Source: Dimargaris cristalligena (lineage: Eukaryota > Kickxellomycota > Dimargaritomycetes > Dimargaritales > Dimargaritaceae). From it: DNA of 42,035 bases. The notes below the pieces were generated by a model, which was not told where the DNA came from, did not search any database, and saw only the letters and a list, made by a program, of their open reading frames with translations. This document shows, piece by piece, positions 9,777 to 23,702 of the stretch (the first letter of the stretch is position 1; every line of letters starts with the position of its first letter). The stretch is from assembly GCA_027576995.1 (NCBI GenBank), contig JANBQC010000211.1, positions 1 to 42,035 on the forward strand. Reading direction: 5' to 3'. The position numbers and the translations under genes are program-made.

Positions 9777-12262
9777 GGTAGGTAAATATAGCAGGGGAAG
9801 AGTGTAGTATGCTGGAATGGGAAGTTATAGTGGAGATGGAAAATATATGAGATTGAGCTGATGATGGGTACTAGGGGTTGTCGGACTTACAGGTATATAT
9901 ATATATATATATATAATGGCCAAGATGTACTGGTGCTTGAGAAGCAGCACCCACCGCCAAGACTCAAGTATAATTAATTTAGGCGGGCTTTCGACTGCAG
10001 GCTCGTGAAAGAAAAATAATCGGCTAACTGGGGTTCTTAGTCTTCCCGTTCGTCGATAAAGATAACAATGAATGGGCTATATATTACTAACAACAAACGC
10101 ATTCCCACCGCCTGCTGCTCGCCCCCCACTACAATGATACATTTTATTGAATCTACTGTGAATCTGCACGCCGGCTAAATCACCACGGACTGCACAATCT
10201 GTGCCTAGTTCCCCACCCCTTCTCTCGTCCCAAGGTAATGGATACGTCCCAGTAAACTGGCGAACCCTTGCGATCGACGAACTCGCTGTTCCTCCTAGTT
10301 GATTGGCAAGACTCGTTCTTTTTTTGCCCCCACCCACCCCCCTTTCACTCTGCACAACCCCACCAATCCCCGCGAAAGATCACCGCCTTTTAGTAAAGCT
10401 GGACAAAGAAATATGCTTTTAAGCTGGCCATCTGTCCGATACAAGGGGGGGGCATGTCTATTAATAGGACATTTAGTAAAAGGGGCGGGAGGAGGGATTT
10501 GGGAAATTAATGGCTGGAGGTATAGAGGCGCCAAAGTAGTACGGCTAAATAGGATTACAGAAACACTCCCCATAGATTATAGAATACCTAAGCAGGGATT
10601 AATGGAATGTCCATCTATAGAATTGCTCGCATTTTGCAGGAGTGATGAGTGCGGTAAAAAGGGGAAAATGAATGGCATTTTTTCATTAGCCTTCATGGGT
10701 ATGCAATATCATTGACCCCGCTGGCTAAGAGATATCAATAATGGTGTTCCCCAAAGCAACCCCGTCCCGTGAATGAACCGTATCCCCACTCGTCAGCCTA
10801 CTTCGTCCCCGTTTGTTGCTAAGTAGGAGTTCACCCCATTGACTTTGGTTTGCCTCGCATATGCAAATCTTGATCGGATTTGCACCACTGTCCATTATCT
10901 GCTTTATATGATAAATGCACCCATAGGTCTGGGTTGTTATCGACCACTATTGTAGGAGCATGGGTTATATAATGGTGCCTTCGGTATAGTGGGCCATAAA
11001 TGACCCCCCAATGGTGGTGTCCTAACATTCGCCCTGACCGATTTTAAAGCGAAGGAGGGGCGTTCGAACGATGAAGAGAAAGGGGAGGGGGCGGATAGAA
11101 ATATCATCCCTCCCCCCAAATACTCCTAGCGGTGGAAATGCCCCCTAACTTTCCCGACAACGATTAAATTGACTGAGTAGCCCCCCCTTGTTTTATTTAT
11201 TTTAGTGACGATTATATCCCACCCACCCTTTTAAGTCTTAAAGAAGTCCGACAGAGCGGGAAGGGAGTTCACTGATTGCCGATTAGATTGGGCCTTTCGC
11301 TCTACCGGTTAATCTATTCTCCGACACTTGCCCTACCAACACACCCCCATGTTCAAACTGGCCTTACTCTAGTTTTGGCCAGGAGGTGGGCGGGGCTATG
11401 GGGGTTCTGCTAAAGTCACCGGGCTTAGGCATACCGTACTGCTCCACCAGCGTAATCTATTGTCTACCTGGTTTTGTTATGTTTTTTCAAATTAATGAAA
11501 TCATTAAAACAAATGGGCAGCGAATTCATCAATATGCCACACCCTCTGAAACCATATATTTGACGAGGCTCAAACGGAGGAAAAGGCGGCGGAGTCACTA
11601 CAGCGGACCAAATTTAATCTATTCAATTATAGACCCGGCCATCCAACTGGGCAATATTTCATCCTGCCGGTGTACTAGATTATTATTATATTTTTTTTTA
11701 AAAAAAAGAGTAAATGTATGTCAATGGTTTTAATAAAATAGGATAATGAGAAATAGTGCTTTCCAGCCACGTAGGTTCAAATAAAGAACCAGCGAAATGG
11801 CGGCAAGGTGGAGCAGTCACGCGAATAGGCGAAAGCCCGAGTGCAATGTAAATGTGGGATATGGTTCAATCGATGGGGTTGGTAAGGAAAGTGGGGGGAT
11901 AGATACTGTATGGACCGGGTGGGCAAGGAAGAGTACGATAATCCGCGAAGAGTCCATCACAGACTGCACTGTGGTCAAACTATAGTAAATGAAAGGCCAA
12001 GCAGTATCCCTAAAAAAAAATACGTCACCCTAACAACATAAAGGGCATGAAGGTAATACGGGGGGGGGTTGAACAAAAAAATAATGATATGCGGATAATT
12101 GATTTTTCCCCTACCGGTTTAACATTAGTGACTAAATTACGCTTAGACAATGTTCCAAAGGGTGAAAATAACGACAACCCCCCCCCCTCTTCCCAACTTT
12201 GGAGAAACACCCTAACTAAAAGCGAATTCTGGGGTACCAGGCAAGATACGCAACTACCTAGA
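9777..12262. other. gene-poor stretch of 2.5 kb
   Basis: No supportable gene was found. It contains a (TA)n run at 9894-9915, several C- or G-homopolymer tracts (around 10330, 11100, 12060 and 12180) and a T9A9 tract near 11691. The longest frame (10299-10715, +) starts with TTG, is low in complexity and has no domain. The end near 12262 is the 3' flank of the CSE1-like gene. Confidence 0.55.
9894..9915. repeat. (TA)n microsatellite
   Basis: A TA dinucleotide run just upstream (5' side on the minus strand) of the secreted-peptide gene. Confidence 0.95.
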
Positions 12263-15200
12263 TCACACGCCCAAAATAGCCTTGGCCTCGGGTGACAAAC
12301 GTTCCACTACCGTGCGCATCAGGACCGGCTGGGACTGGGCCAACCCGACCAAGTTATCCTTGAGCTGCGCGCGGTAGTCGGTCACATAAGGGGCAGGGTC
12401 CAGCTGTTCCTTGGAAATCGTGGCCAGACGGGAATAGTTGGTCTGGAACGCTGCACTGTCAATCAGATCCACCGAATCCAAGTTATCGGTCGTGCCACTG
12501 GGGTCGCCTCCATCTTGGGTTTGGTTAGCGGCCGAATCGGCGGCTCCGCCATCGGCCACCTGGATATGGAGTTTTTCGGCCAGAACCACCAGCAGGTCGG
12601 GCAGGACCTCGAGGTACGGCGTGGTGAACACCACGGCGGGTTGGGTAGTCAATAAACGCATAAATCCGACCGTCGTCACCTTACGCTCGTGGGTATTGTT
12701 CAGATTCTTGAGGTTGGGAATGACAATCGAGCGCAGAATACCCGCGAAAATCTTGGGCTGAATCCCGTCGGTGACGTTCAAAAACAGAGCCGGCATGGAT
12801 TCGCCGGGCTTCTCTAAGCACATGAAGAAGGCGATGAAATAGATGAACGCCCGCGTGAATTTGCTCGTGCTGCTATTCTGGAGTCGGTTGAGCATAAGTA
12901 GAAACACGGCATTCAACTGGGGCTTGAGGGCGGCCATGGGGGCGTAGTACAGCAGGGTGTTCAGCAAATCAAAGGCGTAGTGGTCATTCGTTTTGGACGC
13001 CAGCAGCTTCTGGAAGATACCCAGGACGGGGGACAGGTGGTCGGGGGCGATGAACGAAGGGCCCACTTGCAGGTAGGACTTAATTAAGCGCACCAATGCG
13101 GGGACGTTGCCGCTATTTTCCCACAGGACCGGCAACAGCAGCGGGGGGAAGAGAGCCTTGTACGGGTCCGGCAGTGCCTGGCCGGCATGGGCCGACAGAA
13201 GCTGGGACAGGATTTGGAACACATACGGTGTGAAGTCGGCCACATCGGCTTGGAGGATGAACTGGAAGGGCGGGAATAGAGTCTGTTCGAACGCGGTCAC
13301 TGACTCAGGGTTGGCGGCCACGGTAAAGCGGGCCAACACCGCAATGGACTCGAACATGTAGTGGTTGAACTGGGGGTTGCTAGGGTTTTTGCTTACCAGT
13401 CCGACCATGGCGGCCAGCTTGGCCAGCACCACCGGTCCCACGACGGCAATCTGCTCCCGGGCCACAATAATAACGCGCATGATCAGTTTCATAGTGTACT
13501 CCTGCTCCGACATCTTCTCCGCGGACCCGGCCGCCTCCAGGGAATTGAAGAGAACGGTGAAAAGGGGCTCAATGAGGGGTTTAATGTCCGCGGGGCTGAA
13601 GAGGGGCTGCTTGTCGCGCTTGATGAAGAAGATACGTTCCAAACAGATCGACGCGTAGGTGGCCACACAGGGACTGGGGTGACTGAGGAGGTGGCAGAGA
13701 AGAGGGAGCAGAACTTGGTGCTGCTCCTTGGTCAACTGGTTCCGGAAGATGTAAACATACTTGATGGCATCGGCCTGGATAATAGGGTGACCTTGACCGG
13801 GAAGTTCCTGGAGGTGCATCATAATGTGTTTGCTGAAAAAGTCCACCACATCAATCTGATCGTTCACTTTGGTGGCCCCGTGTCTAGCCACTACGGACAC
13901 TGCCGCTACTGCCATCACCATAAATAGGGCCACATCCTTATCCTTCCAGTTGGTCGCCGGGTTTTGGTTGTAGCGCGCCAGGTAGTGGTCAATGTAGGTA
14001 GATACGATGGCGGTGATTTCGGTGGGGAACACCTGCAAGAAAGCCCGCACCAGATCACTGGCGGCGCGGCGACGGGTATCAGCGTCGGATGCCTCGAGAT
14101 CGTGCACCACGTATTGCAAAGGTTCATCCTCGAACAGTTCTTCGTCGTTCTCCCGCAGGGTCATGTTGGGCAGGATGATCTTTTCACAGATGAGCTTCAT
14201 GGTATCCTGGTTAGCGAATAATTCCCGATTACCGGGCTGGTACACCACAGTGGTGAGGAAGCCAATGGCCTTGCTGGCCAGAATATCGTACTTGGGCTGT
14301 AGGCCCAGTTGCGTCAACATGTTCCACACGGTTTCCACGAACTTGGGCAGGATCGGGGCAAACGGCTCTTCGGCCCGGTTAGTATAGAGGCTGATGATCT
14401 CACAGATGCTGGCTTTGATCTTCTCAACGTCAGTGGCCTCATCGTCGTCATTGTTGTCAACCAGGGGGTTCGTGTACAGCAGGTACTTGTGGAATACGGT
14501 CATGAACTCGGTCATGTGGTCCTCAAAATATTCGGGAAGGTCCTGGCAATTGAGACTGTAGTAGATTTTGGTTAAGAGTAGCATGGTCGGCAATAGGGTT
14601 TTAAGAGCAGCGGCGTCGTTGCGGTGGGCCTCGATGAGCTCATCGGTGGTCTGGGAGGGGGAATTAACGGAATTATATGGTTATATTAGGATATAGAGTG
14701 GGTATTGAGGGTTAAGGACCAATGGGGTCAATATAAAGTATAGTATGTGGTTAACTGACGGGGAAATGGGAAGGGGGGGTATATAGCGACCGACAGTGGA
14801 CTTACCTTGAAGATCTGGGTGAAGGGGCCGGTGAATTGCTCCAAAACAAATTTGATTTCGGAAAAGAGCTCGTTAGTGCGGAACTCCTTGCGCCACCTGA
14901 TGAGAGTGAGGGGGATGGGTTCATGGATAATAACGCGATGCGGGCAGAGGTTAGCAAAATAAGGCTAATTCATAATGGGTATTATCGTCACAGATTGAAC
15001 GAAAAATTGGGCTCGTAAAGGAGAAGCGATGCTTAGTGAGTAGGCTGACTGATCGCAAAGCAACCTACCGTTTGAAAATAGCGTGGGCAGTTTGGAGCAC
15101 GCCGTTGTTGACGTGGTAGTCCTGGGGATTAAGTTTGTTGTTCAGATCCTGGTAGGCGGGAAGGGCGGGTGTTAAAGAGATATAATTTGAGTGGCGAATG

Positions 15201-16351
15201 GGATTAGTATAGCACTGCTGTGGTGTGCAAATAACTACGGGGAATGCCATTGGTACGGCAAACCGGCTATCGGACTACAATATATCAAAATTACAGCCAA
15301 ATCCGACCGATTCCGAACTACTGGCATAGAGTAATATTATCCCATAACCGATAAGGGATAAACAGTATATATTACATACCTGGATCAGACTGGGCCATTG
15401 GTCAGGGAAGTCGTTCTTGGCGATGATGGATAGCCCATCGCTCACTTGCAGTTGAAGCTTGGTAGGCAGCCGGATCATCAGGTCCACGATCTGGGCCTTG
15501 ACTGCCGAGCGGTCAGCGTCGGAGATCAAGACTTCGTCATTTTCGGCCTGGGAACGAACAAAGCAGAATACAGGTAGGCATATAATAAATAGCATGGCTT
15601 ATGAATAATGAATAACCGGTGCGATTATGAAACAGTGTGGATTTGGAACAGTCGACAGTGATTATTGAGATTCGACGAGGGTGCAAGGCGGAAGAATTAG
15701 GGCGCGCGTGTACACTTACCGAATCCCAGTACTTCTTCACGAAATTCTTAAAGTACAATGAAGCGGCAAACCGGGTGGAGGGATCGGCAGTATCCGTGCC
15801 GGCCAGTTCGAGCAGCAACACAATGAAGCCCGGGCTCTTCTGGGCGGAGTTCAGGTACTGCTCGGCTGTTCATTGTCAAAAAAAAACAAAAACAGTAAAT
15901 AGTACAAGTAGTTACAGGGGCAGATAATGGTTAGGGATGGAATGAGCCGAGCATTGAGTTTAGTCGACCGCCGGGAAATTGACTACGCAGTGGTTGGGAC
16001 TAACTAGCGAGTGTTTCTCGTTAAAACACTGGTATTCCATGGGCGACCAAACCTATAATGAACTGGGGAATGCAGAGCCTATTCCAAGTAGGGGCCAATG
16101 TTACCCGGCTGGCGCAGCACAAGGGTGGAGCGGACTTTGAATGCGGGGTCTGAGTTTATCTGAGAATCTCTAGACCCCTGAGCAATGGGAGCGGGAGCGG
16201 GGTTGGTACGAACCAACTTTAATGGTCTACCCGAGAGGCTGGGGCACTGAAGACCTCGCCGAATCGACGTACCTTGTTTACGAGTAGCGGGCTGCAGGGT
16301 TTGCTGGAAGCACTCGGAAATGACTTGGAGATTGGGGGCTTGGGCGGCCAT
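12263..16351 (-). CDS. CSE1: exportin-2 / CSE1 (importin-alpha re-exporter)
   Basis: Six exons: 16351..16273, 15865..15720, 15547..15380, 15148..15069, 14896..14806, 14650..12263. All introns are GT-AG with matching phases, totalling 2,952 nt (983 residues), close to the 960-970 usual for the family. CSE1 binds RanGTP and returns importin-alpha from nucleus to cytoplasm. The N-terminus (NLQVISECFQQTLQPATRK, then AEQYLNSAQKSPGF) and the importin-beta N-terminal pattern (AASLYFKNFVKKYWDS, NDFPDQWPSLIQ) are clear. Next come AIFKRWRKEFRTNEL, the segment NCQDLPEYFEDHM, FNHYMFESIAVLARF and the HEAT-repeat C-terminal half, ending SPEAKAILGV. An acidic insert (NNDDDEATD) follows LLYTNPLV as in relatives. 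The first intron is the longest (407 nt). The start gives the expected short N-terminus and lies 1.75 kb from the divergent UNC93-like gene. Confidence 0.96.
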
Positions 16352-18098
16352 GGTAGGGAATTGAAGAAAAACTAAATGAAAAAGGGACAGGTGGTATGGG
16401 AAAGATCGCGATGGAACGGAAATGGAAACCTTTGTAATAAAAATAAAAAGGGGGGCTAGTGGGTTATACAAGATAATAGGGGAAGGGAGGGGAGTGGTCA
16501 GGTAAAAAGTAACCAAAGGAATGGGTCAGTAAGTCACCTAAGGTCAACAACAAATGGAATGGACTCGGGGTGGAAAAACGGAAAGCCTTGGTGGGAGAAA
16601 TACACCCATTTGGAAAAGCCAGTATCACATCCACAACGTGAAGCTAAACACGGACTGATGCTCTCTTTTGATTTATTCGCTTCTGCTTCCTAAATATAGG
16701 CTGATCCGACTGGCATACTGCGACCCCACCCAAATGGCTGTAGTCAACGGACAGCACTGTTGTTTACACTTGGGGCCCCTCGGTGAAAATCACACCTTAA
16801 TCCCAGTAAAATAATCCCCTGTTTAACACAGACTGCAACCCACATACTTTTGAACTCATCCGCTGTTGCCATTCCAAATATATATCCTAGTCAATAAGCT
16901 GCCTGCTATCCAGCCATTCGGGTTATCACTATAAACTATCCAGATTCGTATAAAGGGGGGTCGACCAGTGGTGTGATAAAAGTCGAAGTCTCGAATATAG
17001 TTGGACAAGGCGAGCGGGTGGAAGGTAGTCAAGATTCCCAATAAGGAAAATACAGGTAAAATGTGGCCCACTTGTATCAGTTAGTTATAAGTCTACGGAC
17101 CTGCATCGCCCGTTACTTTGGCTCCCTTTGCTATCCTCGAGTATTCTCGATGCAGTCGACCGAGATGCACCATAAACCAGCGTAAACTACCTGGTTCCAC
17201 GTATTCAAAAAGGTCATTTTCAGCCATTCGGAGATATTCCGGGCACGGTTATCCCACTTGGGTAAACCGCGTCTTCGCCCCTTGGTTGCATTCTGTAACT
17301 TACAGGGATTAGGCACACGGCCAACAGGGGACGGGGGAACCCCCCAACTAAGATTCCAGGAACCAAACGGTTTGCCCATAGTGACCGCCCTTCCTCAGCC
17401 CTTCAGCTGCCTCGGTAATTAGGGTTTATCCCCTTCCGCCCCTGGAGTGGAATAAAATCGCACTCTACTTGACAAATACAATTGATGCCAAATATGTACC
17501 ATTACTGGTGACGGATTAAAAGGTTGGCCTACATGAAAAAGTCGATCGGTCACCCGCCATTGCTTCCATTGAACATGGACATCTGGGGTAAGCTGGGAAT
17601 GCTCTACTCGTATTACCCCTTACCTATCCACCCCTCCCCCCCCCAAAAAAAAATACGAATACTACATCTACAAAGACCTACTTGTCTGAAAAATACCTGG
17701 GGTAGAATATCTCGGTCGTATCGGGACTACTCTTTTCGATTACCCAATATACGAATATACTGCACATCCCTGTTTTTTCTGGGACGTAGCCATCTGGAAC
17801 GCGGGTTTATAAATGGGGGTATTGCCCCGAATCTACGTTTCTTTTTGGCTCGCTATGTAAAGTGTTTATTTAGTCCACATACTTTTTCCTAATTGAAGCT
17901 TCATTGTTGCTGTTATAAATTTCGCCGTTTTTAATTAATCTATTTTCACTTCAACCCAGCCTGTCGATTGAGGTGTTTTTATATGTCCGCCTGCTCCTAA
18001 TCGGTGACTGTTTTTTATTATTTCATTTTGCATCGGCCCAGTTAACCCATTTTAAATTCAGGAACTCAGTTGGCCACACCCCAAACATATCCCGCCTA
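16352..18098. other. intergenic region between divergent CSE1 and UNC93-like genes
   Basis: About 1.75 kb that must contain both promoters. Only short frames without recognisable content were seen. If the UNC93-like gene has an upstream exon or uses the earlier in-frame ATG at 17973, part of 17973-18098 would be coding. Confidence 0.6.
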
Positions 18099-19469
18099 AT
18101 GATCCCGAGGTTTTACACCCCCTACCGCCAGGTGGTAATCGCGGCTCTGATATCGCTCTGCATCAACGCCAGTTGGAATGCCGTTCTGGGGGTTGGCGGC
18201 GGGGGTTTGATGGACAGCAGCATATCAGCGCGGGCCAACGTCGCCGGGGCCATCGCCAGTTGCGTGGCGGGCCTCGTCGTCAGCGGCGTCAACAACTACC
18301 TCGGCGTGCGCCTGGCCATGTTCATTGCTTCGGTTACCTACACGCTGTTCATGGCCTCATTTGTCTTGTTCGCGTACTGGCCCCAACCCGCACCGGTCGT
18401 GATCACGGGGGCCCTAAAGGGTTTTGGTTTGCTCATGTCCGGGATGATCCAGTCGGTGATGCTGGTGTCGTACCCCCAGGAGGCCCAGCGCGGGTCTTAT
18501 CTGTCGACTTTTTTCTTGGTAGCGTCGCTCAACGGGGTGGTGGGCGGTGCGGTGGCCTTGGGCCTCAACTACAGTAACTCATCTCGCGGCTTGGGTCTGG
18601 CCACTTATTACGTGGCCACGGCCGTCACCATTGTGGCCGTCCTGCTGTCGCTCCTACTGGTGTCGCCGCGGTACCTGACCAAGGACGACGGTAGCCCCAT
18701 CGTTGTGCCGAAATTCCAGGGCTGGCGGCGCGAAATTAGGCTCCTGTTTCGGGCGGCCCGCGACGGTCCCCTGGTCCTATTCATCCCCTATTTCGCCATC
18801 ACCCGATTCTACTACGCCTACCAGTTCAACGGGTTTAATTTCACGCTCTTCACCATTCGGACGCGCGCCATCAATTGTATTGTATACTACCTCAGTTCCC
18901 TCACGAGTTCCTATGTTCTGGGCTGGCTCCTGGACCGCCCCCACTGGTCCCGGCGATTCCGCGGTTTGACCTTGCTGGCGGCCATCCTGGTGATGGTCCT
19001 CGCGTCGTACGTGGGGGCTTTGGCCATTCAAGTCCATGGGCAGCGGACGGGCCGGCTCGTCGATTTTACCCAGGTGGCTTACCTCGGACCACTGGCCGTC
19101 TTTATGCAGTGGGGCGCCCTCGACGCGGTGATCAACGCATTCTCCCTGTGGGCCCTGACCCTGGTATTCCCCCACGTGGAGTCCCTGGACCATCATTTGG
19201 GGTTCTTGTTTTTGGTGCAGTCCATTGGAACCGCCGTCTCCTGGCAGCTGGATGCGGCCCAGGTGTCCCTCTTGGCCCAGAATCTGGTGGTGATCGGCAT
19301 GACGGTGTTCGGCAGTTTGGTCATGGCGGGACTCGTCATCCAATACACCCGTCCAGCAGAAGCCATCCAGCCGTTTGGTAACGATGATAGCGGGAGTGAT
19401 TTCTCGGGCGACTTTGGCATCAACAAACCATACACCCCTAATCAAGTGGACTCGGCTGTTAATAGTTAA
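18099..19469 (+). CDS. UNC93-like MFS-type membrane protein
   Basis: A single-exon frame of 456 residues from the ATG at 18099. TM1 is followed by NAVLGVGGGG (about 27-36), the signature of fungal UNC93-like proteins (NALNGLGGGG in relatives). Then come VNNYLGVRLAMFIASVTYTLF and about eleven or twelve hydrophobic segments, a polar central loop (about 195-225, LTKDDGSPIVVPKF...REIRLLF) and a polar acidic tail (DDSGSDFSGDFG). The group is related to the major facilitator superfamily and usually sits in plasma or endomembranes; substrates are unknown in fungi. The frame is open back to an ATG at 17973, which would add 42 residues including a hydrophobic stretch. I prefer 18099 because family members normally enter TM1 soon after a short polar N-terminus, but the longer form is possible. 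Confidence 0.85.
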   Translation: MIPRFYTPYRQVVIAALISLCINASWNAVLGVGGGGLMDSSISARANVAGAIASCVAGLVVSGVNNYLGVRLAMFIASVTYTLFMASFVLFAYWPQPAPVVITGALKGFGLLMSGMIQSVMLVSYPQEAQRGSYLSTFFLVASLNGVVGGAVALGLNYSNSSRGLGLATYYVATAVTIVAVLLSLLLVSPRYLTKDDGSPIVVPKFQGWRREIRLLFRAARDGPLVLFIPYFAITRFYYAYQFNGFNFTLFTIRTRAINCIVYYLSSLTSSYVLGWLLDRPHWSRRFRGLTLLAAILVMVLASYVGALAIQVHGQRTGRLVDFTQVAYLGPLAVFMQWGALDAVINAFSLWALTLVFPHVESLDHHLGFLFLVQSIGTAVSWQLDAAQVSLLAQNLVVIGMTVFGSLVMAGLVIQYTRPAEAIQPFGNDDSGSDFSGDFGINKPYTPNQVDSAVNS

Positions 19470-19598
19470 GAATATGTTACTCACAATACCTTTAGAAAAG
19501 GGTACTAATTAAGCTCTAGAAACACGGGATTCTTCTTCCTCACCGTTCTTGTTCCGTGGCGCACTTTAAATCATAGTAATCCCAATCCCCACTACCTT

Positions 19599-19604
19599 AA
19601 TAAA
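19599..19604 (+). terminator. AATAAA poly(A) signal for the UNC93-like gene
   Basis: AATAAA lies 130 bases after the stop at 19469, within the 276-base convergent gap before the JJJ1-like stop. Confidence 0.45.
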
Positions 19605-19674
19605 AGGATAATAATCAACGATCCCACGAAAAACAACCCATTTCACCATGGCAATAATATACCTACTGTGAAAT

Positions 19675-19680
19675 TTTATT
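19675..19680 (-). terminator. AATAAA poly(A) signal for the JJJ1-like gene
   Basis: TTTATT on the + strand reads AATAAA on the minus strand, 66 bases beyond the stop at 19746. Confidence 0.5.
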
Positions 19681-19745
19681 AACGAGGGGCGCGTTCTGAA
19701 ATGCGACAAGCAGGCCAGTAGAATTACATGATATGGTAACGTGTA

Positions 19746-21796
19746 TTAAAATCCGCCCTCGAAAAATTCGTCATCCTCCAACAGTTGGACCCGCATTTGT
19801 TGTAGCGCTTTGATATGTTTTTTCGACCGATCGTGATTTTGGCGTTGGGGCACCGATTTGAACGCTTTATCGCACACCACACAGTACAGCTCGTCTTCAC
19901 CCTCTAAGCCCGCCTCCTCTGTCGCATCCGAGGCTGGTTGTTGGTCGGCGTGGTCTACTCGCAAGGCGTCCAGGTCAGCCACCAGGGCCTCAGCAACTGT
20001 CGGTTCCGCTGCGGCATCGACCGTGGAAGAGGGGGTCTGATCCCCGGTACCACTGTTGTCCGAGCCTACCCCCCCATCGGCCAACCCGAATAACCTGTCA
20101 TAGGCGGCATCATCCACCTGGGCCCAGGCGGGGGCCTGGTAGTTCACCTTCACCCGGACGGTTTTGGCCTCCGCCTTTAGGCGACTTTTTTCTTCTTCGC
20201 GCTGCCGCTGGAGCTCCTGCTGCTCGGCGTTCCACGCTTGAATGCGTGGATCACGTTTTTTGACAAAGGTAATAAGCGACTAAAGAGGGAAGAGTGGGGG
20301 GGATTATGGAGCGGGATAAATATAAATGGAGATGGAAAACAAACGTTAAGTCAGGTTCCTGGTTAAGCATGGACGAAGATAATTGACGAAACTAACTAAT
20401 ACTTACCCGAACGGTATCATTATAGGTCTTCCGGGCCGACTCCCGAAGCTTGCGGTTTTCCTTCTCCATGGCGCGGCGGACATAGCGGTTGGGCGCCTCA
20501 CTAAGCCGGTACTTTTCGTGCCAGCCAAAACTACGGCAGGTCGAGAAAGAGCTCCAAAAACTGTAGTATTCAAGAAGGGTGTATGTATGCCGGGATCCAT
20601 CATTCCGGTTGATGGGCTGTTTGGCGTGGGTGAACGATTGGCCGAAATCTAAATTGGACAGGGCTTGTTTAAGGTCTGGGTCCATACTGGACCCGGCGGC
20701 CCGTAACTCTTCATCCGATACAGCACGGAATATTTTACCATAGAGCATGAAGAATCCCTGAAATAGATAATAGTATTTGAAATAGCATATAAGTTGTCAG
20801 CATGGTGATATAGAAAGATATGAGAAGGGGACCGGTTACCAGGGTTCAATAGCGATGATTATGGTGGAAAGGGTTGGAAACAGTTAGAATCGTATCTGTC
20901 CAAAGGGCACTCTGAATCTTGTCACGGTTTCCCCCTTTATTCTCTACCTTTAAAAAATACCTACATCTTTAGAATCCGAGTACCCACGGAACATGGTGTC
21001 GGAGAAGTATTTCATGAGGGCCTCCGAGGTGGGGCCCGAAGTCATGGAGTCGGGGTCGGCGGAATTTAGATCGGCTGTAAATGGATAGGCATGTAGTTTA
21101 GGAGTAAATATAGGACGGGGCTCAGATTAGCACATGGATCATGCTGACAATAGCATTCCAACACATTATTTTCCTATAGGAATTGTTGTGGTCTGGTAAA
21201 TGAGCCGACATTAAGTCCTTAAGATAGGACTTACCGCCTCGTAAGATCGCATCCTTGTGGTCGTCGTACCTAATTAAAACAGACGTACAAAGATATTTAG
21301 GTGGATATCGGTAGGTTGAACTTGGTGCTGCATTCACATTATCCGCCAACTGAAACAATGATAAATCTCAATGAGAGGTAGTAATAAACGATGTAATGAC
21401 ATACCAGCTCCGTTCCTGGGGGTCGGAAAGTACTTGGTAGGCACTCTGGATTTGAGCGAAATAGGCCGTCGCCTCGTCAATTCGATGGGGGTTTTTATCT
21501 AGTGGGAAAGACGTGGGAGAGCCATGGGTGGGATACAGTACGGGTTAGCTAGATATTGCAAGGCCGAAAACCCCCTTACGAAGCCCGGTCACCAAGGGCA
21601 GCACACGGTTAATCTGAAGTTCCCGAGGCCAATGGGTAAATTACAAATGTAGGTCAGCTGGACTGGTAGTGGTTGACCTACCTGGATGCCATAGGAGGGC
21701 CTGTTGCCGATAGGCCTTCTTAAGCTCGTCAGAAGTGGCATCGAACGAAACCCCGAGCAGGTCGTAGTGGCAGATTTTGGTCCTTTCGGCCGACAT
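19746..21796 (-). CDS. JJJ1: JJJ1/DNAJC21-like J-domain zinc-finger cochaperone
   Basis: Six exons: 21796..21682, 21498..21405, 21269..21235, 21074..20965, 20757..20407, 20279..19746. All introns are GT-AG and phases agree (412 residues). The J-domain (about 8-75) has [22 protein letters not shown] and the catalytic HPD at 37-39; the Asp codon is split by intron 1. It ends [20 protein letters not shown]. The family block [25 protein letters not shown] and a charged coiled region ([19 protein letters not shown]) follow. Near the C-terminus is a C2H2 finger, C368-X2-C371-X12-H384-X5-H390, of the type found in Jjj1. In yeast Jjj1 stimulates Hsp70 to release Arx1 from late cytoplasmic pre-60S particles. 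It is shorter than human DNAJC21 (531) and yeast Jjj1 (590), ending 22 residues after the finger and lacking the second zinc finger. The donor of exon 4 is GTAGGT, chosen because the next exon needs phase 0. Confidence 0.92.

Positions 21797-23702
<1,906 letters not shown>

Noticed and set aside
10299..10715. 138-codon plus-strand frame
   Set aside because: It starts with TTG, is overlapped by equally open minus-strand frames, and shows low-complexity composition with no family features.
13361..13927. 188-codon frame antisense to CSE1
   Set aside because: It lies wholly inside the CSE1 coding exon on the other strand and has no domain; it is a shadow frame.
16079..16516. 145-codon minus-strand frame around the CSE1 start
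   Set aside because: It reads through the first CSE1 intron and upstream leader; only 16351..16273 is coding, as shown by the splice phase to the next exon.
17973..18098. N-terminal extension of the UNC93-like protein resembling a signal peptide
   Set aside because: It is hydrophobic by chance in AT-rich sequence. The family normally starts near TM1, so I kept the shorter start, while noting the longer form is open.
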